A stretch of DNA of 45,703 bases from an uncultured Aeromonadales bacterium (GTDB taxonomy: Bacteria > Pseudomonadota > Gammaproteobacteria > Enterobacterales > Succinivibrionaceae), in contig CACYPI010000011.1 of assembly GCA_902776275.1 (NCBI GenBank), forward strand, positions 1-45,703, read 5' to 3'. Numbering within the stretch: the first letter of the stretch is position 1; each line of letters opens with the position of its first letter. Of the stretch, positions 33,678-41,755 are shown one piece after another. A program made the position numbers and the translations under genes. The notes below the pieces were generated by a model. It had not been told where the DNA came from, searched no databases, and was given only the letters and a program-made list of their open reading frames with translations.

Positions 33678-34028
33678 ATGTCCAGCAGTCCCATCATTGA
33701 CGAGCTCGAGAAAGAGCAGCTTCGCACCGACATCCCCGAGTTCTTCCCGGGCGATACCGTCAGGGTTGAGGTCCGCGTGGTCGAGGGCGACAAGTCCCGT
33801 CTCCAGGCCTTTGAGGGCAACGTCATCGCCAAGCGCAACCGCGGCCTGAACTCCTCGTTCACCGTCCGCAAGATCTCCTCCGGCGAGGGCGTCGAGCGTG
33901 TCTTCCAGACCCACTCTCCGCTCATCGCCTCCGTGACTGTCACCCGCCGCGGCGACGTCAGGCGCGCGAAGCTCTACTACCTCCGCAAGCTCACCGGCAA
34001 GGCCGCCCGCATTCGCGAGAAGGTCTGA
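33678..34028 (+). CDS. rplS: 50S ribosomal protein bL19
   Basis: A 116-residue bL19 located at the 30S-50S interface. It shows [53 protein letters not shown] and the C-terminal [17 protein letters not shown]. Length equals the family norm of about 115. It is the last gene of the rpsP operon, followed at once by a strong terminator. Confidence 0.98.
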   Translation: MSSSPIIDELEKEQLRTDIPEFFPGDTVRVEVRVVEGDKSRLQAFEGNVIAKRNRGLNSSFTVRKISSGEGVERVFQTHSPLIASVTVTRRGDVRRAKLYYLRKLTGKAARIREKV

Positions 34029-34058
34029 TCCTCCTGAGGATTGCAGCCTCATCAAAAG

Positions 34059-34084
34059 AACCCGGCCTTTGCGCCGGGTTTTTT
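34059..34084 (+). terminator. Intrinsic terminator of the rpsP-rplS operon
   Basis: AACCCGGC (34059-34066) and GCCGGGTT (34073-34080) form an 8-bp stem with a 6-nt loop, followed by six Ts (34079-34084). Confidence 0.92.
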
Positions 34085-34134
34085 GCGCCTGCCTGCGCTA
34101 CACTCTCCCCACCACGTGGAATGGAGATAGAGCC

Positions 34135-34932
34135 ATGGACCTCACTGTAATCGTCCTCACATGCAACGAGGAGCGCAACATCAGGCAGTGCCTGGAGAGC
34201 GCCCTGCCACTGGGCGCGCAGATCCTGGTGCTCGACGAGCACAGCACCGACGGCACCTGCTCGATAGCAAGGGCCATGGGAGCGCGCGTCATCGACGTCC
34301 CCGCCGGCGTGAAAGGCTTTGGCCCCAAGCGCCGCTACGCAGTCTCAAAGTCCGGTACCGATCTCGTGCTGCACCTCGACGCCGACGAGCGCCTGACTCC
34401 TGAGCTCATAGCTGAGCTGAAGTCGATCCTGCCGTCGCTTGAACGCGACAGCGTCGTTGCGATCCCAAGGCTCACCTACCTCTTTGGCACGCCGATCCGC
34501 CACTGCGGATGGTACCCCGACCGCAAGCGCCGCCTCTACGACCGCAGCCACACCGATTTTGACGAGAAGCTGGTGCACGAGGACGTGCCGCTGCCTGAAG
34601 GATCGCGCGTCGTGACGCTCACGCACCCGCTTTTGCACTACTCCTACCCAAGGCTTGAGGACTTCTGGCGCAAGCAGGGCAGCTACCCGGTGCTCTGGGG
34701 GCGCGACCGCGCATCCCGCGGCAAGCGCTGCATGCTCGTCTCGATCCCGTTCAGGGCGCTGTTCTTCTTCATCAAGACCTATGTGATCCGCATGGGCTTC
34801 CTTGACGGCAGGGCCGGCCTTTGGCTCTCAATTGCGAACATGGGCTACGAGGCGTCAAAGTACCTGAGCCTCTACGAGGCCGGGCGCGAGATCGACGCCA
34901 AGAAGCGCGGCCAGGACGAGGGGAGGCGCTGA
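34135..34932 (+). CDS. Family-2 glycosyltransferase (WaaE/KdtX-like)
   Basis: A 265-residue GT-A glycosyltransferase. The nucleotide-sugar fold starts VIVLTCNEERNIRQCL, with the metal-binding HLDADE (Asp82, Asp84). HCGWYPDRKRRLYDR and LVHEDV are typical of the WaaE/KdtX group, which adds glucose to the inner core of lipopolysaccharide. A moderately hydrophobic segment (about residues 205-225) may associate with the membrane. The ATG at 34135 follows GGAGATAGAG; the frame open upstream crosses the terminator and is not coding. The acceptor sugar is inferred only. Confidence 0.85.
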   Translation: MDLTVIVLTCNEERNIRQCLESALPLGAQILVLDEHSTDGTCSIARAMGARVIDVPAGVKGFGPKRRYAVSKSGTDLVLHLDADERLTPELIAELKSILPSLERDSVVAIPRLTYLFGTPIRHCGWYPDRKRRLYDRSHTDFDEKLVHEDVPLPEGSRVVTLTHPLLHYSYPRLEDFWRKQGSYPVLWGRDRASRGKRCMLVSIPFRALFFFIKTYVIRMGFLDGRAGLWLSIANMGYEASKYLSLYEAGREIDAKKRGQDEGRR

Positions 34933-35134
34933 GGCAATAGCCTTCTCCTATATCCGATCATAGGAAAACAGTTTTGGACAAGCATGTGCGCCTGTCCGAC
35001 AATCGCCCTTGCACCTGCAGAAGGCGCGGCTGGCTTTGCCTGTGTCAAAGGCGATCCCCATCCAAGCTCTGCAGCGCGCCGGCAATGCGCGCTGCTGCCA
35101 GCCGCGCCCCCGGCCTCTAGCCCGGGCAGGCGAC

Positions 35135-35160
35135 GGGGGATCGGCCGATCCCCCTCTTTT
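35135..35160 (+). terminator. Terminator-like palindrome upstream of msrB
   Basis: GGGGGATCGGCCGATCCCCC (35135-35154) is a perfect 20-nt palindrome followed by TCTTTTG, 45 nt before the msrB start. It could end the glycosyltransferase transcript about 200 nt after its stop, or attenuate msrB. The rest of the 34933-35198 gap holds an imperfect TTGGACA/TGTCCGACAA inverted repeat (about 34974-35003) and no gene. Confidence 0.55.
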
Positions 35161-35198
35161 GATTCAAAGCATGGCGCTTGGCGCCAGAAGGAGCGCTC

Positions 35199-35711
35199 AT
35201 GGCAAGCAAAGAGGCCCTCGAGGCCCTTGATCCCGCGCGTTACGCCTTGTCCGGAAAGGCCAGGGAAGACGCGCTGGGCACCCTTTCAGATCTTGAGTAC
35301 AAGGTCACTCAGCAGGGAGAGGATGAGGCGCCGTATACCGGCGAGTACCTCGACACCAAGACCGCGGGAGTGTACGTGGATCGCGTGACCGGCGCGCCGC
35401 TCTTTTTGTCATCAGACAAGTTCGACTCTGGCTGCGGCTGGCCGAGCTTCACCAAGCCCATCGATCGCAGCGTCCTTTCAAAGATCCCCGACAACCGCGG
35501 CGGCAGGCGCCTCATCGAGGTGGTCTCGAAGGCCGGAGGCACCAGGCTCGGGCATGTCTTCGGGGACGGGCCGAAGGAGTCGGGCGGGCTCAGGTACTGC
35601 ATCAACTCGGCGGCGCTGCGCTTCGAGCCCTATGCCGATCTTGACAAGGAGGGGCTGGGCGCGCTCAAGGAGTTCTTTGGAGGGCAGGCTGATGGGCAGG
35701 GAGGGCATTGA
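35199..35711 (+). CDS. msrB: Peptide-methionine (R)-S-oxide reductase MsrB, zinc-less type
   Basis: A 170-residue enzyme that reduces methionine-R-sulfoxide in proteins. The catalytic Cys134 is in RYCINSAALRF and Cys79 in DSGCGWPSF is placed to act as the recycling cysteine. The two CxxC pairs that bind zinc in E. coli MsrB are absent (GVYVDRVTGAPLF and VVSKAGGTRLGHVF instead), so this belongs with the metal-free form like the Neisseria PilB MsrB domain. The ATG at 35199 follows AAGGAG. There is no export signal and no MsrA fusion. The following small gene overlaps its end. Confidence 0.95.
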   Translation: MASKEALEALDPARYALSGKAREDALGTLSDLEYKVTQQGEDEAPYTGEYLDTKTAGVYVDRVTGAPLFLSSDKFDSGCGWPSFTKPIDRSVLSKIPDNRGGRRLIEVVSKAGGTRLGHVFGDGPKESGGLRYCINSAALRFEPYADLDKEGLGALKEFFGGQADGQGGH

Positions 35712-36150
35712 GTACTACGATTTAAACCTTAGATTCTATTTAAGCGAGGTCATGGCACAGGATCCTAAGAGGGCCGGGGAGCTTGCCCGCCACGTGCAGT
35801 CGTGCCTCAGCGATGCGGTGAGGGCGGCGTCGCCGTACCCAGGTCCATCGCGCGGCGCCCTCAGGGAGGCCCTCTCCGAGTACCTTGCGATCAAGAAGAT
35901 AGTCCTGCCCCTGGTGCCTGGGTACTTCGACGGCTCGGACCCCGACAGCCTCACGGCAGAGGATCGCGCAGACTTCGACGCAGGCTTCCGCGAGCTCTCC
36001 TCCTTCGTCGCATCCCACCCCGGGGCCTGCTTTGCGCCCGACTTCCTTCGCGTAAGCTTCAACCCTGCTCCTGGGCAGAGCGGGGGCGCTATGGCCATAA
36101 TCTGCACGCGCAATGCCCAACATATTGTGATTAAAGCAGAAAATCTTTGA
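35692..36150 (+). CDS. Hypothetical protein, 152 residues, overlapping msrB
   Basis: I do not recognise this protein. It starts at ATG 35692 inside the msrB end (20-nt overlap) with GGAGGGCAGG upstream. It begins MGREGIEYYDLNLRFYLSEV, is largely helical and acidic in the middle, and has no membrane segment, signal peptide or known motif that I can see. Translational coupling to msrB is likely. The end reads through a lower-G+C stretch just before the tRNA terminator. An alternative start is the Met of MAQDPKR, 20 codons later. Confidence 0.6.
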   Translation: MGREGIEYYDLNLRFYLSEVMAQDPKRAGELARHVQSCLSDAVRAASPYPGPSRGALREALSEYLAIKKIVLPLVPGYFDGSDPDSLTAEDRADFDAGFRELSSFVASHPGACFAPDFLRVSFNPAPGQSGGAMAIICTRNAQHIVIKAENL

Positions 36151-36173
36151 AAAGGCCCTGAAATCCGGGCATG

Positions 36174-36194
36174 AAAAAACCGGTATAAAACCGG
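36174..36194 (-). terminator. Terminator of the initiator tRNA gene
   Basis: Read leftward, CCGGT/ACCGG (36180-36194) with a 5-nt loop is followed by six Ts (36174-36179). It lies 9 nt beyond the encoded CCA end of the tRNA. Confidence 0.8.
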
Positions 36195-36202
36195 CTGATG
36201 AT

Positions 36203-36279
<77 letters not shown>

Positions 36280-36294
36280 TCAAATTGTGGTTGC

Positions 36295-36323
36295 ATGATA
36301 TACGCGAGTTTGACGCATGTCAA
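36295..36323 (-). promoter_or_regulatory. Strong sigma-70 promoter of tRNA-fMet
   Basis: Read leftward, consensus TTGACA (36318-36323) and TATCAT (36295-36300) are 17 nt apart. They lie 16 nt upstream of the tRNA 5' end. Confidence 0.85.
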
Positions 36324-36379
36324 CCTTTCTGCGGAATTTTCTGCTCTCGCAGTCCGCGGGAGGATGAATGGCCGGGAAT

Positions 36380-36409
36380 GCTTGCGCGGGGGCCGCGCCC
36401 CGCGCAAGC
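36380..36409 (-). terminator. G+C-rich hairpin after the CBM48 gene
   Basis: GCTTGCGCGGGG (36380-36391) and CCCCGCGCAAGC (36398-36409) form a perfect 12-bp stem 5 nt beyond the stop codon of the leftward gene. No T-run follows on either strand, so it may be only a 3'-end stabiliser. Confidence 0.45.
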
Positions 36410-36414
36410 GTGGA

Positions 36415-36747
36415 TCACTTGCCTTCGGGGTTCTTCACGGCGGAAAACACCGAGTTCTCGCCGCCGAACGGGTTGGGGCAGTACATCTCCGCATCCCAGT
36501 CGTTGTCGTACTTCACGCTGCCGTCGGGCATGGTGTACTTGAACTTGTACTGGTAGGACGGCTTCTCGCCGAGCTTGACGGTGATGGACCCGCGGAAGGT
36601 GCCGTTGGCCTGCTTCTTCATGGCGACGGCCTGCCAGCCGTTGTGCTCGCACAGGAGGTCAATCTTGGCTGCGTCTTGGGCGGCCTCCTTCTTCATGTAA
36701 AAAGAAACGGTCAGCTTCTTGTCTTTGAATCTCTTTGACACGCTCAT
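36415..36747 (-). CDS. Small CBM48 / isoamylase early-set domain protein
   Basis: A 110-residue protein made almost entirely of one beta-sandwich resembling the glycogen-binding CBM48/isoamylase N-terminal domain. It shows KLTVSFYMKK, the carbohydrate-facing HNGWQAVAMKKQANGTFRGS, YQYKFKYTMPDGSVKYDNDWDAE and an NPFGGENSVF end. Stand-alone domains of this kind bind alpha-glucans. There is no signal peptide, so it is probably cytoplasmic, perhaps tied to glycogen stores. The ATG at 36747 follows GAGG by about 10 nt. It is transcribed alone, leftward, from a long A+T-rich region. Confidence 0.85.
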   Translation of the reverse strand: MSVSKRFKDKKLTVSFYMKKEAAQDAAKIDLLCEHNGWQAVAMKKQANGTFRGSITVKLGEKPSYQYKFKYTMPDGSVKYDNDWDAEMYCPNPFGGENSVFSAVKNPEGK

Positions 36748-37255
36748 CTTGAACGAACCTCATCCCTTTGCTAATTGAATCTCGCCCCCTTTAATGATCA
36801 GCAGGGGGTTCTGAATGCAGACGCGGCGCATGCAAATGCCGTTCGCCACGATCTGAGGCCATTCTAGCGCAAAAAAAATCAAGACAAGCCTATAAAAAAG
36901 CCACATTTAATTATTATACGGCAAATTGCAAACGCTTGCCTCGAATTTTGCTTTAAAAAAAACGACAGAAATGCCGCTTTTGCATGTTTTTGGCGAAAAG
37001 TTAACAATCAGATATATAAAGCAAAAAATAGACGTATAAACGTTTTGGCAAAAAATGGCGAAAAATCTGCGCGTACGGAGCGGCGAATTTTTAACAACCT
37101 GTTATACAGAAATTTTTGTTCAGAAATGTGATCGCCTTAAAAAGAAAGCTCGTTTTATATGCATTTCTCACCGTGACGGATCGCATCTCTCCATCGCGGG
37201 GCGGGCTTTGGGCAGGAGGCCTGACGCGCCGCGTCCAGGGCGCGCCGCTTTGGGG
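36748..37255. other. A+T-rich intergenic island with repeats
   Basis: About 500 nt without a credible gene. The stretch 36860-37170 is far richer in A+T than the rest of the window, with many A-tracts (36872-36879, 36893-36898, 36953-36962). Related segments GGCGAAnnnTTAACAA occur at 36992 and 37082 (90 nt apart), each followed by a TATA-bearing stretch, with a shorter GGCGAAAAATC at 37057. CCCCCT/AGGGGG (36785-36808) can pair in the leader of the CBM48 gene. It is probably the control region of that gene. Confidence 0.6.
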
Positions 37256-37951
37256 CTATGCCTTGATGAGGCCGAAGGAGCGCAGGAGCGACTCCATGAA
37301 CGAGCGGCGCATGTAGAAGCCGCGGGGCCTTGTGAGCACCATCGAGCCGTCGGGGCCTGAGACGCGGGTGAGCGCGGTGCCGTCGGCTGCCTTGGGGCGC
37401 ATCTGCACCACCGCGCCGTCGCGCGCGGTGATCTCGTCGGCCCGCCCGGTCTTGGCCATCTCCATGAGCTCGTCGTAGTCTGCGCGGATCGCGGCCATCT
37501 GCGCGCCGTCAGGCCTCCAGAACCTGTAGCCTGCGACGAAGCGCTGTTGGTAGGTGAAATTGCGCGGGGCGACGAGGAAGACGAAGAGCACGCGCGAGAT
37601 CTTGTGAAAGAGGATGCTGTCCTCAAAGCGCGAGGGAGCGGCAGGGTCGAGCGGGGCTGAGCAGATGAAGGTTGACTCAAGCGGGCAAAAGCGCTCGTCA
37701 AGCGGCACGGTCTTGAGCTCGCAGCCCAGGTTTGGAAAGTCGGGGATCGGCAGCCCCGGGGCCGAGGCTCCTAAGAAGCGCTCGATGAGCTCGCCCTGGA
37801 AGCCCTTGCCGTGCAGCGGCCCCAGCGGCAGCGGCACGCCTGCGGCTGCCGCGAGATCAGCGATCGTGCGGCCCTTGATCGACTCAAGCGACGCTGTGAG
37901 CGCGGCAAAGCTGGAAGGCGGCGCGGCGTGCCATCCCTCGTTCCTCTTCAT
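37256..37951 (-). CDS. mutH: DNA mismatch repair endonuclease MutH
   Basis: A 231-residue type-II-restriction-fold nuclease that nicks the unmethylated strand at hemimethylated GATC sites once activated by MutS and MutL. The catalytic residues are Asp71, Glu78 and Lys80 in DFPNLGCELK, each one higher than in E. coli. KGFQGELIERFLG and the C-terminal FYMRRSFMESLL are typical. The ATG at 37951 is preferred because GGAGG is 5 nt upstream; ATG at 37966 would add five residues. Divergence from rppH matches enterics. Its presence implies Dam methylation. Confidence 0.96.
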   Translation of the reverse strand: MKRNEGWHAAPPSSFAALTASLESIKGRTIADLAAAAGVPLPLGPLHGKGFQGELIERFLGASAPGLPIPDFPNLGCELKTVPLDERFCPLESTFICSAPLDPAAPSRFEDSILFHKISRVLFVFLVAPRNFTYQQRFVAGYRFWRPDGAQMAAIRADYDELMEMAKTGRADEITARDGAVVQMRPKAADGTALTRVSGPDGSMVLTRPRGFYMRRSFMESLLRSFGLIKA

Positions 37952-38023
37952 AAGCCCCTCCGTCATGCCGGTCCATTGGCATTAGGCATTGTGCCGCCCC
38001 TCTCCAATCGGGCGGCGCCAGTG

Positions 38024-38032
38024 TGCGATAAT
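38024..38032 (+). promoter_or_regulatory. Possible extended -10 promoter of rppH
   Basis: TGCGATAAT (38024-38032) matches an extended -10 element, 58 nt before the rppH start. No good -35 is visible. Confidence 0.45.
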
Positions 38033-38089
38033 TGTCCCAAGTATATGTGCCGCAAGGCACTTTAGAAACAAATTGCGACCGAGGCGGTT

Positions 38090-38614
38090 TTGATAGACAA
38101 GGACGGATACAGGCCGAATGTCGGCATCGTGATCTGCAACCGCAAAGGCCAGCTGCTATGGGCGCGCCGCATCCGCCAGAATTCCTGGCAGTTCCCGCAA
38201 GGCGGCGTCGATCCTGGCGAGTCGCCCGTCGAGGCGATGTACAGGGAGCTCTACGAGGAGCTCGGGCTCAAGCGCGACGAGGTGGTGCTGCTGTCCACCT
38301 CCAAGTGCTGGCTGCGATACAGGCTCCCCAAGCGCCTGGTGCGCTGGAATGAGAAGCCGGTGTGCATAGGGCAGAAGCAGAAGTGGTTTTTGCTGATGAT
38401 CCGCAAGGACCGCCAGAAGCACATCGAGTTCGACCGCCGGGGCCACCCGGAGTTCGACGGCTGGCGCTGGGTGTCGTACTGGTACCCGGTCAGGCAGGTT
38501 GTTGCATTCAAGAGGGACGTTTACCGCACGGTTCTGTCTGAATTCTCGCAGACCGTGCTGTTCGGGTTGGCGCGGGCGCTCGCCCGCGCCGCCAAAAAGC
38601 GCGGAGGACAGTGA
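38090..38614 (+). CDS. rppH: RNA pyrophosphohydrolase RppH
   Basis: A 174-residue Nudix hydrolase that removes pyrophosphate from 5'-triphosphate mRNAs, preparing them for RNase E decay. The complete Nudix box is at residues 38-60 (GGVDPGES, then REL-EELG). [30 protein letters not shown] and [14 protein letters not shown] closely match E. coli. The start is TTG at 38090, 5 nt after GAGG, giving [10 protein letters not shown], collinear with the E. coli protein. The stop overlaps the ptsP start. Confidence 0.96.
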   Translation: MIDKDGYRPNVGIVICNRKGQLLWARRIRQNSWQFPQGGVDPGESPVEAMYRELYEELGLKRDEVVLLSTSKCWLRYRLPKRLVRWNEKPVCIGQKQKWFLLMIRKDRQKHIEFDRRGHPEFDGWRWVSYWYPVRQVVAFKRDVYRTVLSEFSQTVLFGLARALARAAKKRGGQ

Positions 38615-40902
38615 TGGACGACAGGCAGAGCCACATGCTGCTGGCATTGAGGCAGATCACCGAGAACGTGTCGGTCCAGAGCACGCTCGAGGACGCCATG
38701 TCGCTTCTGGTGGTGAGCATACGCAAGGCCACCGGGGCGGACTGCTGCTCGCTCTACCTCGTGGACAGCTTCAAGAAGTTCCTGAAGCTGGCCGCGACCG
38801 ACGGCCTGTCCAAGCAGGCCGTGGGCAAGGCGCGGCTGCGCATCGGCGAGGGGCTGGTGGGCTCGGTGGGCGAGAAGCAGGAGCTTATCGATCTTGCAGA
38901 CGCGCCCTCGGACCCCAAGTTCAAGTACCTCCCCGAGGTGGGCGAGGACGAGTTTTTCTCGTTCCTGGGCGTCCCGGTGCTGAACCAGGGCGAGCTGCTC
39001 GGGGTGCTGGTGATCCAGAGCAAGGAGCGCCGCCAGTTCGGCCCGGTCGAGGAGTCGTTCCTCGTCACGCTCAGCGCGCAGATCGCGTCCATCATCGCCG
39101 TCTCGCGCAGCCAGAAGGACTCGTCGTCCGAGTCGGTGCAGGCCTACGTGGGCGAGCAGGGCACCGGGGGCATCGCTATCGCCAAGGCGGTGGTGTGGCA
39201 GCCCGAGGTCCAGCTTGCCGACGTCACGGTGCAGCACACCAAGGAGCCGGAGGTGCAGCAGGAGCTCTTCCACCAGAGCCTGTTCCAGCTGCAGACCGAG
39301 ATGGACCTCAACACGCTGCACATGAGCGAGAACGGCAAGAAGGACGCGGCCTTCGGCTACGTCTCAGGCTATGGCAGCCTGCTTGACGACACGACCTTCC
39401 AGGACGACGTGGACACCGAGATCATGGCCAACGGCCTGACCGCAGCCTCCGCGGTCAAGGTGGTCGCCGAGCGCCGCCTCTCGGATCTTGCAAGCTCCGA
39501 GGACCGCGACGGCTACCTCGACCTGCGCGACATGTCCGAGATCATCATCTCAAGGCTCATGAACTTCTCCTCCCGCGCCCCCGAGCTCAAGGAGGACGTG
39601 GTGCTCGCGGTGCGCTCGCTGCCTGCGGCCATGGTCGCCGAGCTCAAGCGCTACCGCGTCTGCGGCTTCATCTCGATGGAGAGCGCGGCCAACTCCCACA
39701 CCTCGGTGCTGGCGCGCGACCTGGGGATCCCCTCGGTCTCGGGGCTGCACTTTGACATCAACACCTTGAACGGCCGCACGGTGATCGTCGACGGCATGAA
39801 CTCCGAGCTGCTGGTCGATCCCTCCGAGAGCATCATCGCCGAGTACCGCCAGATGATGCTCTCGGGGCGCGAGCAGGAGGATCTGTTCTCGCGCGAGAAG
39901 TACAAGGAGGCCGTCTCAACCGACGGCGTGCGCGTCAGGGTCGAGCTCAATGCCGGCCTCTCGCACGAGGAGATGACCGATCTGCCCGAGCAGTGCGACG
40001 GCGTGGGCCTCTACCGCACCGAGATCTCGTTCATGATGTCAGGCTCGCTCCCAGGCGAGCAGCAGCAGGTGCAGTGGTACCGCTCGGTGCTCAAGCAGTT
40101 TAAAAAACAGTCCGTCACGATGCGCACGCTCGATGTCGGAGGGGACAAGGCGCTGAGCTACCTGCCAATCGAGGAGATCAACCCGGCGCTGGGGTGGCGC
40201 GGCGTGCGCATCACCATCGACCAGCCGCAGATCCTCAAGACCCAGCTGCGCTCGATGATCATCGCCCACAGCGAGTATGGGAACTTGCAGATCATGATCC
40301 CGATGGTCTCGAGGCTCTCGGAGATCGTCACCTGCAAGCGCATGCTCTCCCAGGTGGTCAAGGAGGTCAGCGCCCAGCTCGGGCGCGAGATCCCAATGCC
40401 CAAGTTCGGCGTCATGCTCGAGGTCCCCGCGGTCATCTACATGATGGACGAGATCCTAGGGGAGGTGGACTTCGTCTCCATCGGCTCCAACGACCTCATG
40501 CAGTACCTGCTCGCGGTCGACCGCGGCAACCAGAAGGTGTCGCGCTTCTTCGAGCCGTTCCATCCGGCCGTGGTGCGCTGCCTGAAGCAGCTTTGCGACA
40601 AGGCGGGCCAGCGCAACATCCCGATCACGGTGTGCGGCGAGATCGCCGGCAACCCGCTTGACGCGATGATGCTGCTTTCGCTTGGCTACACCGAGCTTTC
40701 GATGAACTACTCCGAGCTCGCCCGCGTGCGCTACACCGTGCGCCGCGTGAGCATCGGCGCGCTCAAGGACATCGGGGAGCAGGCGCTCAAGCTCTGCCAC
40801 TCCGAGGACATCAGGAAGATTTATCTCGACTACGCGCAGTCGGTGGGGCTTGGGCGGGTCGTGATGCCCGCAGGCGCCAAGCACATCCCATCTGACGACT
40901 GA
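38614..40902 (+). CDS. ptsP: Phosphoenolpyruvate-protein phosphotransferase PtsP (EI-Ntr)
   Basis: A 762-residue enzyme I of the nitrogen PTS, passing phosphate from PEP to NPr. An N-terminal GAF sensor domain (about residues 1-165) binds small effectors. The phosphohistidine domain has the active His362 in NSHTSVLARDLG. The PEP-binding barrel shows YRTEISFM, RTLDVGGDKALSYLP, FGVMLEVPA and the catalytic-Cys region ITVCGEIAGNP. ATG at 38614 follows GGAGG by 6 nt and overlaps the rppH stop; the GTG at 38611 is less well spaced. No lgt gene follows, unlike E. coli. Confidence 0.96.
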   Translation: MDDRQSHMLLALRQITENVSVQSTLEDAMSLLVVSIRKATGADCCSLYLVDSFKKFLKLAATDGLSKQAVGKARLRIGEGLVGSVGEKQELIDLADAPSDPKFKYLPEVGEDEFFSFLGVPVLNQGELLGVLVIQSKERRQFGPVEESFLVTLSAQIASIIAVSRSQKDSSSESVQAYVGEQGTGGIAIAKAVVWQPEVQLADVTVQHTKEPEVQQELFHQSLFQLQTEMDLNTLHMSENGKKDAAFGYVSGYGSLLDDTTFQDDVDTEIMANGLTAASAVKVVAERRLSDLASSEDRDGYLDLRDMSEIIISRLMNFSSRAPELKEDVVLAVRSLPAAMVAELKRYRVCGFISMESAANSHTSVLARDLGIPSVSGLHFDINTLNGRTVIVDGMNSELLVDPSESIIAEYRQMMLSGREQEDLFSREKYKEAVSTDGVRVRVELNAGLSHEEMTDLPEQCDGVGLYRTEISFMMSGSLPGEQQQVQWYRSVLKQFKKQSVTMRTLDVGGDKALSYLPIEEINPALGWRGVRITIDQPQILKTQLRSMIIAHSEYGNLQIMIPMVSRLSEIVTCKRMLSQVVKEVSAQLGREIPMPKFGVMLEVPAVIYMMDEILGEVDFVSIGSNDLMQYLLAVDRGNQKVSRFFEPFHPAVVRCLKQLCDKAGQRNIPITVCGEIAGNPLDAMMLLSLGYTELSMNYSELARVRYTVRRVSIGALKDIGEQALKLCHSEDIRKIYLDYAQSVGLGRVVMPAGAKHIPSDD

Positions 40903-40904
40903 CG

Positions 40905-40926
40905 CAAGGCCCCCATGGGGCTTCAT
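40905..40926 (+). other. Hairpin between ptsP and thyA
   Basis: CAAGGCCCC and GGGGCTTCATTTG can pair as AAG-GCCCC/GGGGC-TT around CAT. It is imperfect, with a weak T-tract; partial termination before thyA is possible. Confidence 0.35.
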
Positions 40927-40951
40927 TTGAAACAGGATTTAAGGAAGGAAA

Positions 40952-41746
40952 ATGAAAGTCTACCTGGACCTGCTGCGCAGGATCATGGAAGAGGGCGTCG
41001 ACCGCCCGGACAGGACCGGCACCGGCACGCGCTCGATCTTCGGAACGCAGATGCGCTTCCACCTCGATGACGGCTTCCCGCTTCTGACCACCAAGAAGGT
41101 CCACTTGAAGTCCATCATCCACGAGCTCCTGTGGTTCATAAGCGGCTCGACCAACATCGGGTACCTCAAGCAAAACGGCGTGAGCATCTGGGACGAGTGG
41201 GCCGACGAGAACGGCGACTTGGGCCCCATCTACGGCAAGCAGTGGCGCGACTGGGAGACGCCTGACGGCAGGCACATCGATCAGCTTTCAAAAGCCATCG
41301 AGACCATCAAGTCCAATCCGGAGTCCCGCCGCATCATCGTCTGCGCCTGGAACCCGGGCGACGTAGACAAGATGGCCCTGCCGCCCTGCCACGCGCTCTA
41401 CCAGTTCTACGTGGCAGGCGGGGCGCTGTCCTGCCAGCTCTACCAGCGCAGCTGCGACATGTTCCTGGGCGTTCCCTTCAACATCGCCGAGTACTCGCTT
41501 TTGACGATGATGGTCGCCAGGATCTGCGGCCTCAAGTACGGCGATTTCGTGTGGACTGGCGGGGACACCCATGTCTACAGCAACCACTTCGATCAGGTGC
41601 GCGAGCAGCTCTCGCGCACCCCCAGGGCGCTGCCGCGCATGGAGATAAAGCGCGTGCCAGGCAGCATCTTTGACTTCAAGTACGACGACTTCGAGCTCAC
41701 CGGGTACGATCCGTACCCAGCGATCAAGGCGCCGGTGGCGGTCTGA
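40952..41746 (+). CDS. thyA: Thymidylate synthase ThyA
   Basis: A 264-residue folate-dependent enzyme that converts dUMP to dTMP. The nucleophile Cys146 is in [10 protein letters not shown], the same position as in E. coli (also 264 residues). [12 protein letters not shown], the dUMP-phosphate-binding [26 protein letters not shown] and the C-terminal [10 protein letters not shown] are intact. AAGGAAGG precedes the ATG. The gene lies downstream of ptsP as in enterics but without lgt between. Confidence 0.98.
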   Translation: MKVYLDLLRRIMEEGVDRPDRTGTGTRSIFGTQMRFHLDDGFPLLTTKKVHLKSIIHELLWFISGSTNIGYLKQNGVSIWDEWADENGDLGPIYGKQWRDWETPDGRHIDQLSKAIETIKSNPESRRIIVCAWNPGDVDKMALPPCHALYQFYVAGGALSCQLYQRSCDMFLGVPFNIAEYSLLTMMVARICGLKYGDFVWTGGDTHVYSNHFDQVREQLSRTPRALPRMEIKRVPGSIFDFKYDDFELTGYDPYPAIKAPVAV

Positions 41747-41755
41747 GGAGGCGAC

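Noticed and set aside
36748..37255. A+T-rich island as a replication origin
   Set aside because: There is one degenerate DnaA-box-like TTATACAGA but no cluster, and dnaA, dnaN, mnmG and mioC are not adjacent; better seen as a control region.
37055..37360. 101-codon rightward frame in the A+T island entering mutH
   Set aside because: No ribosome site, composition changes abruptly at the mutH boundary, and the second half is antisense to mutH.
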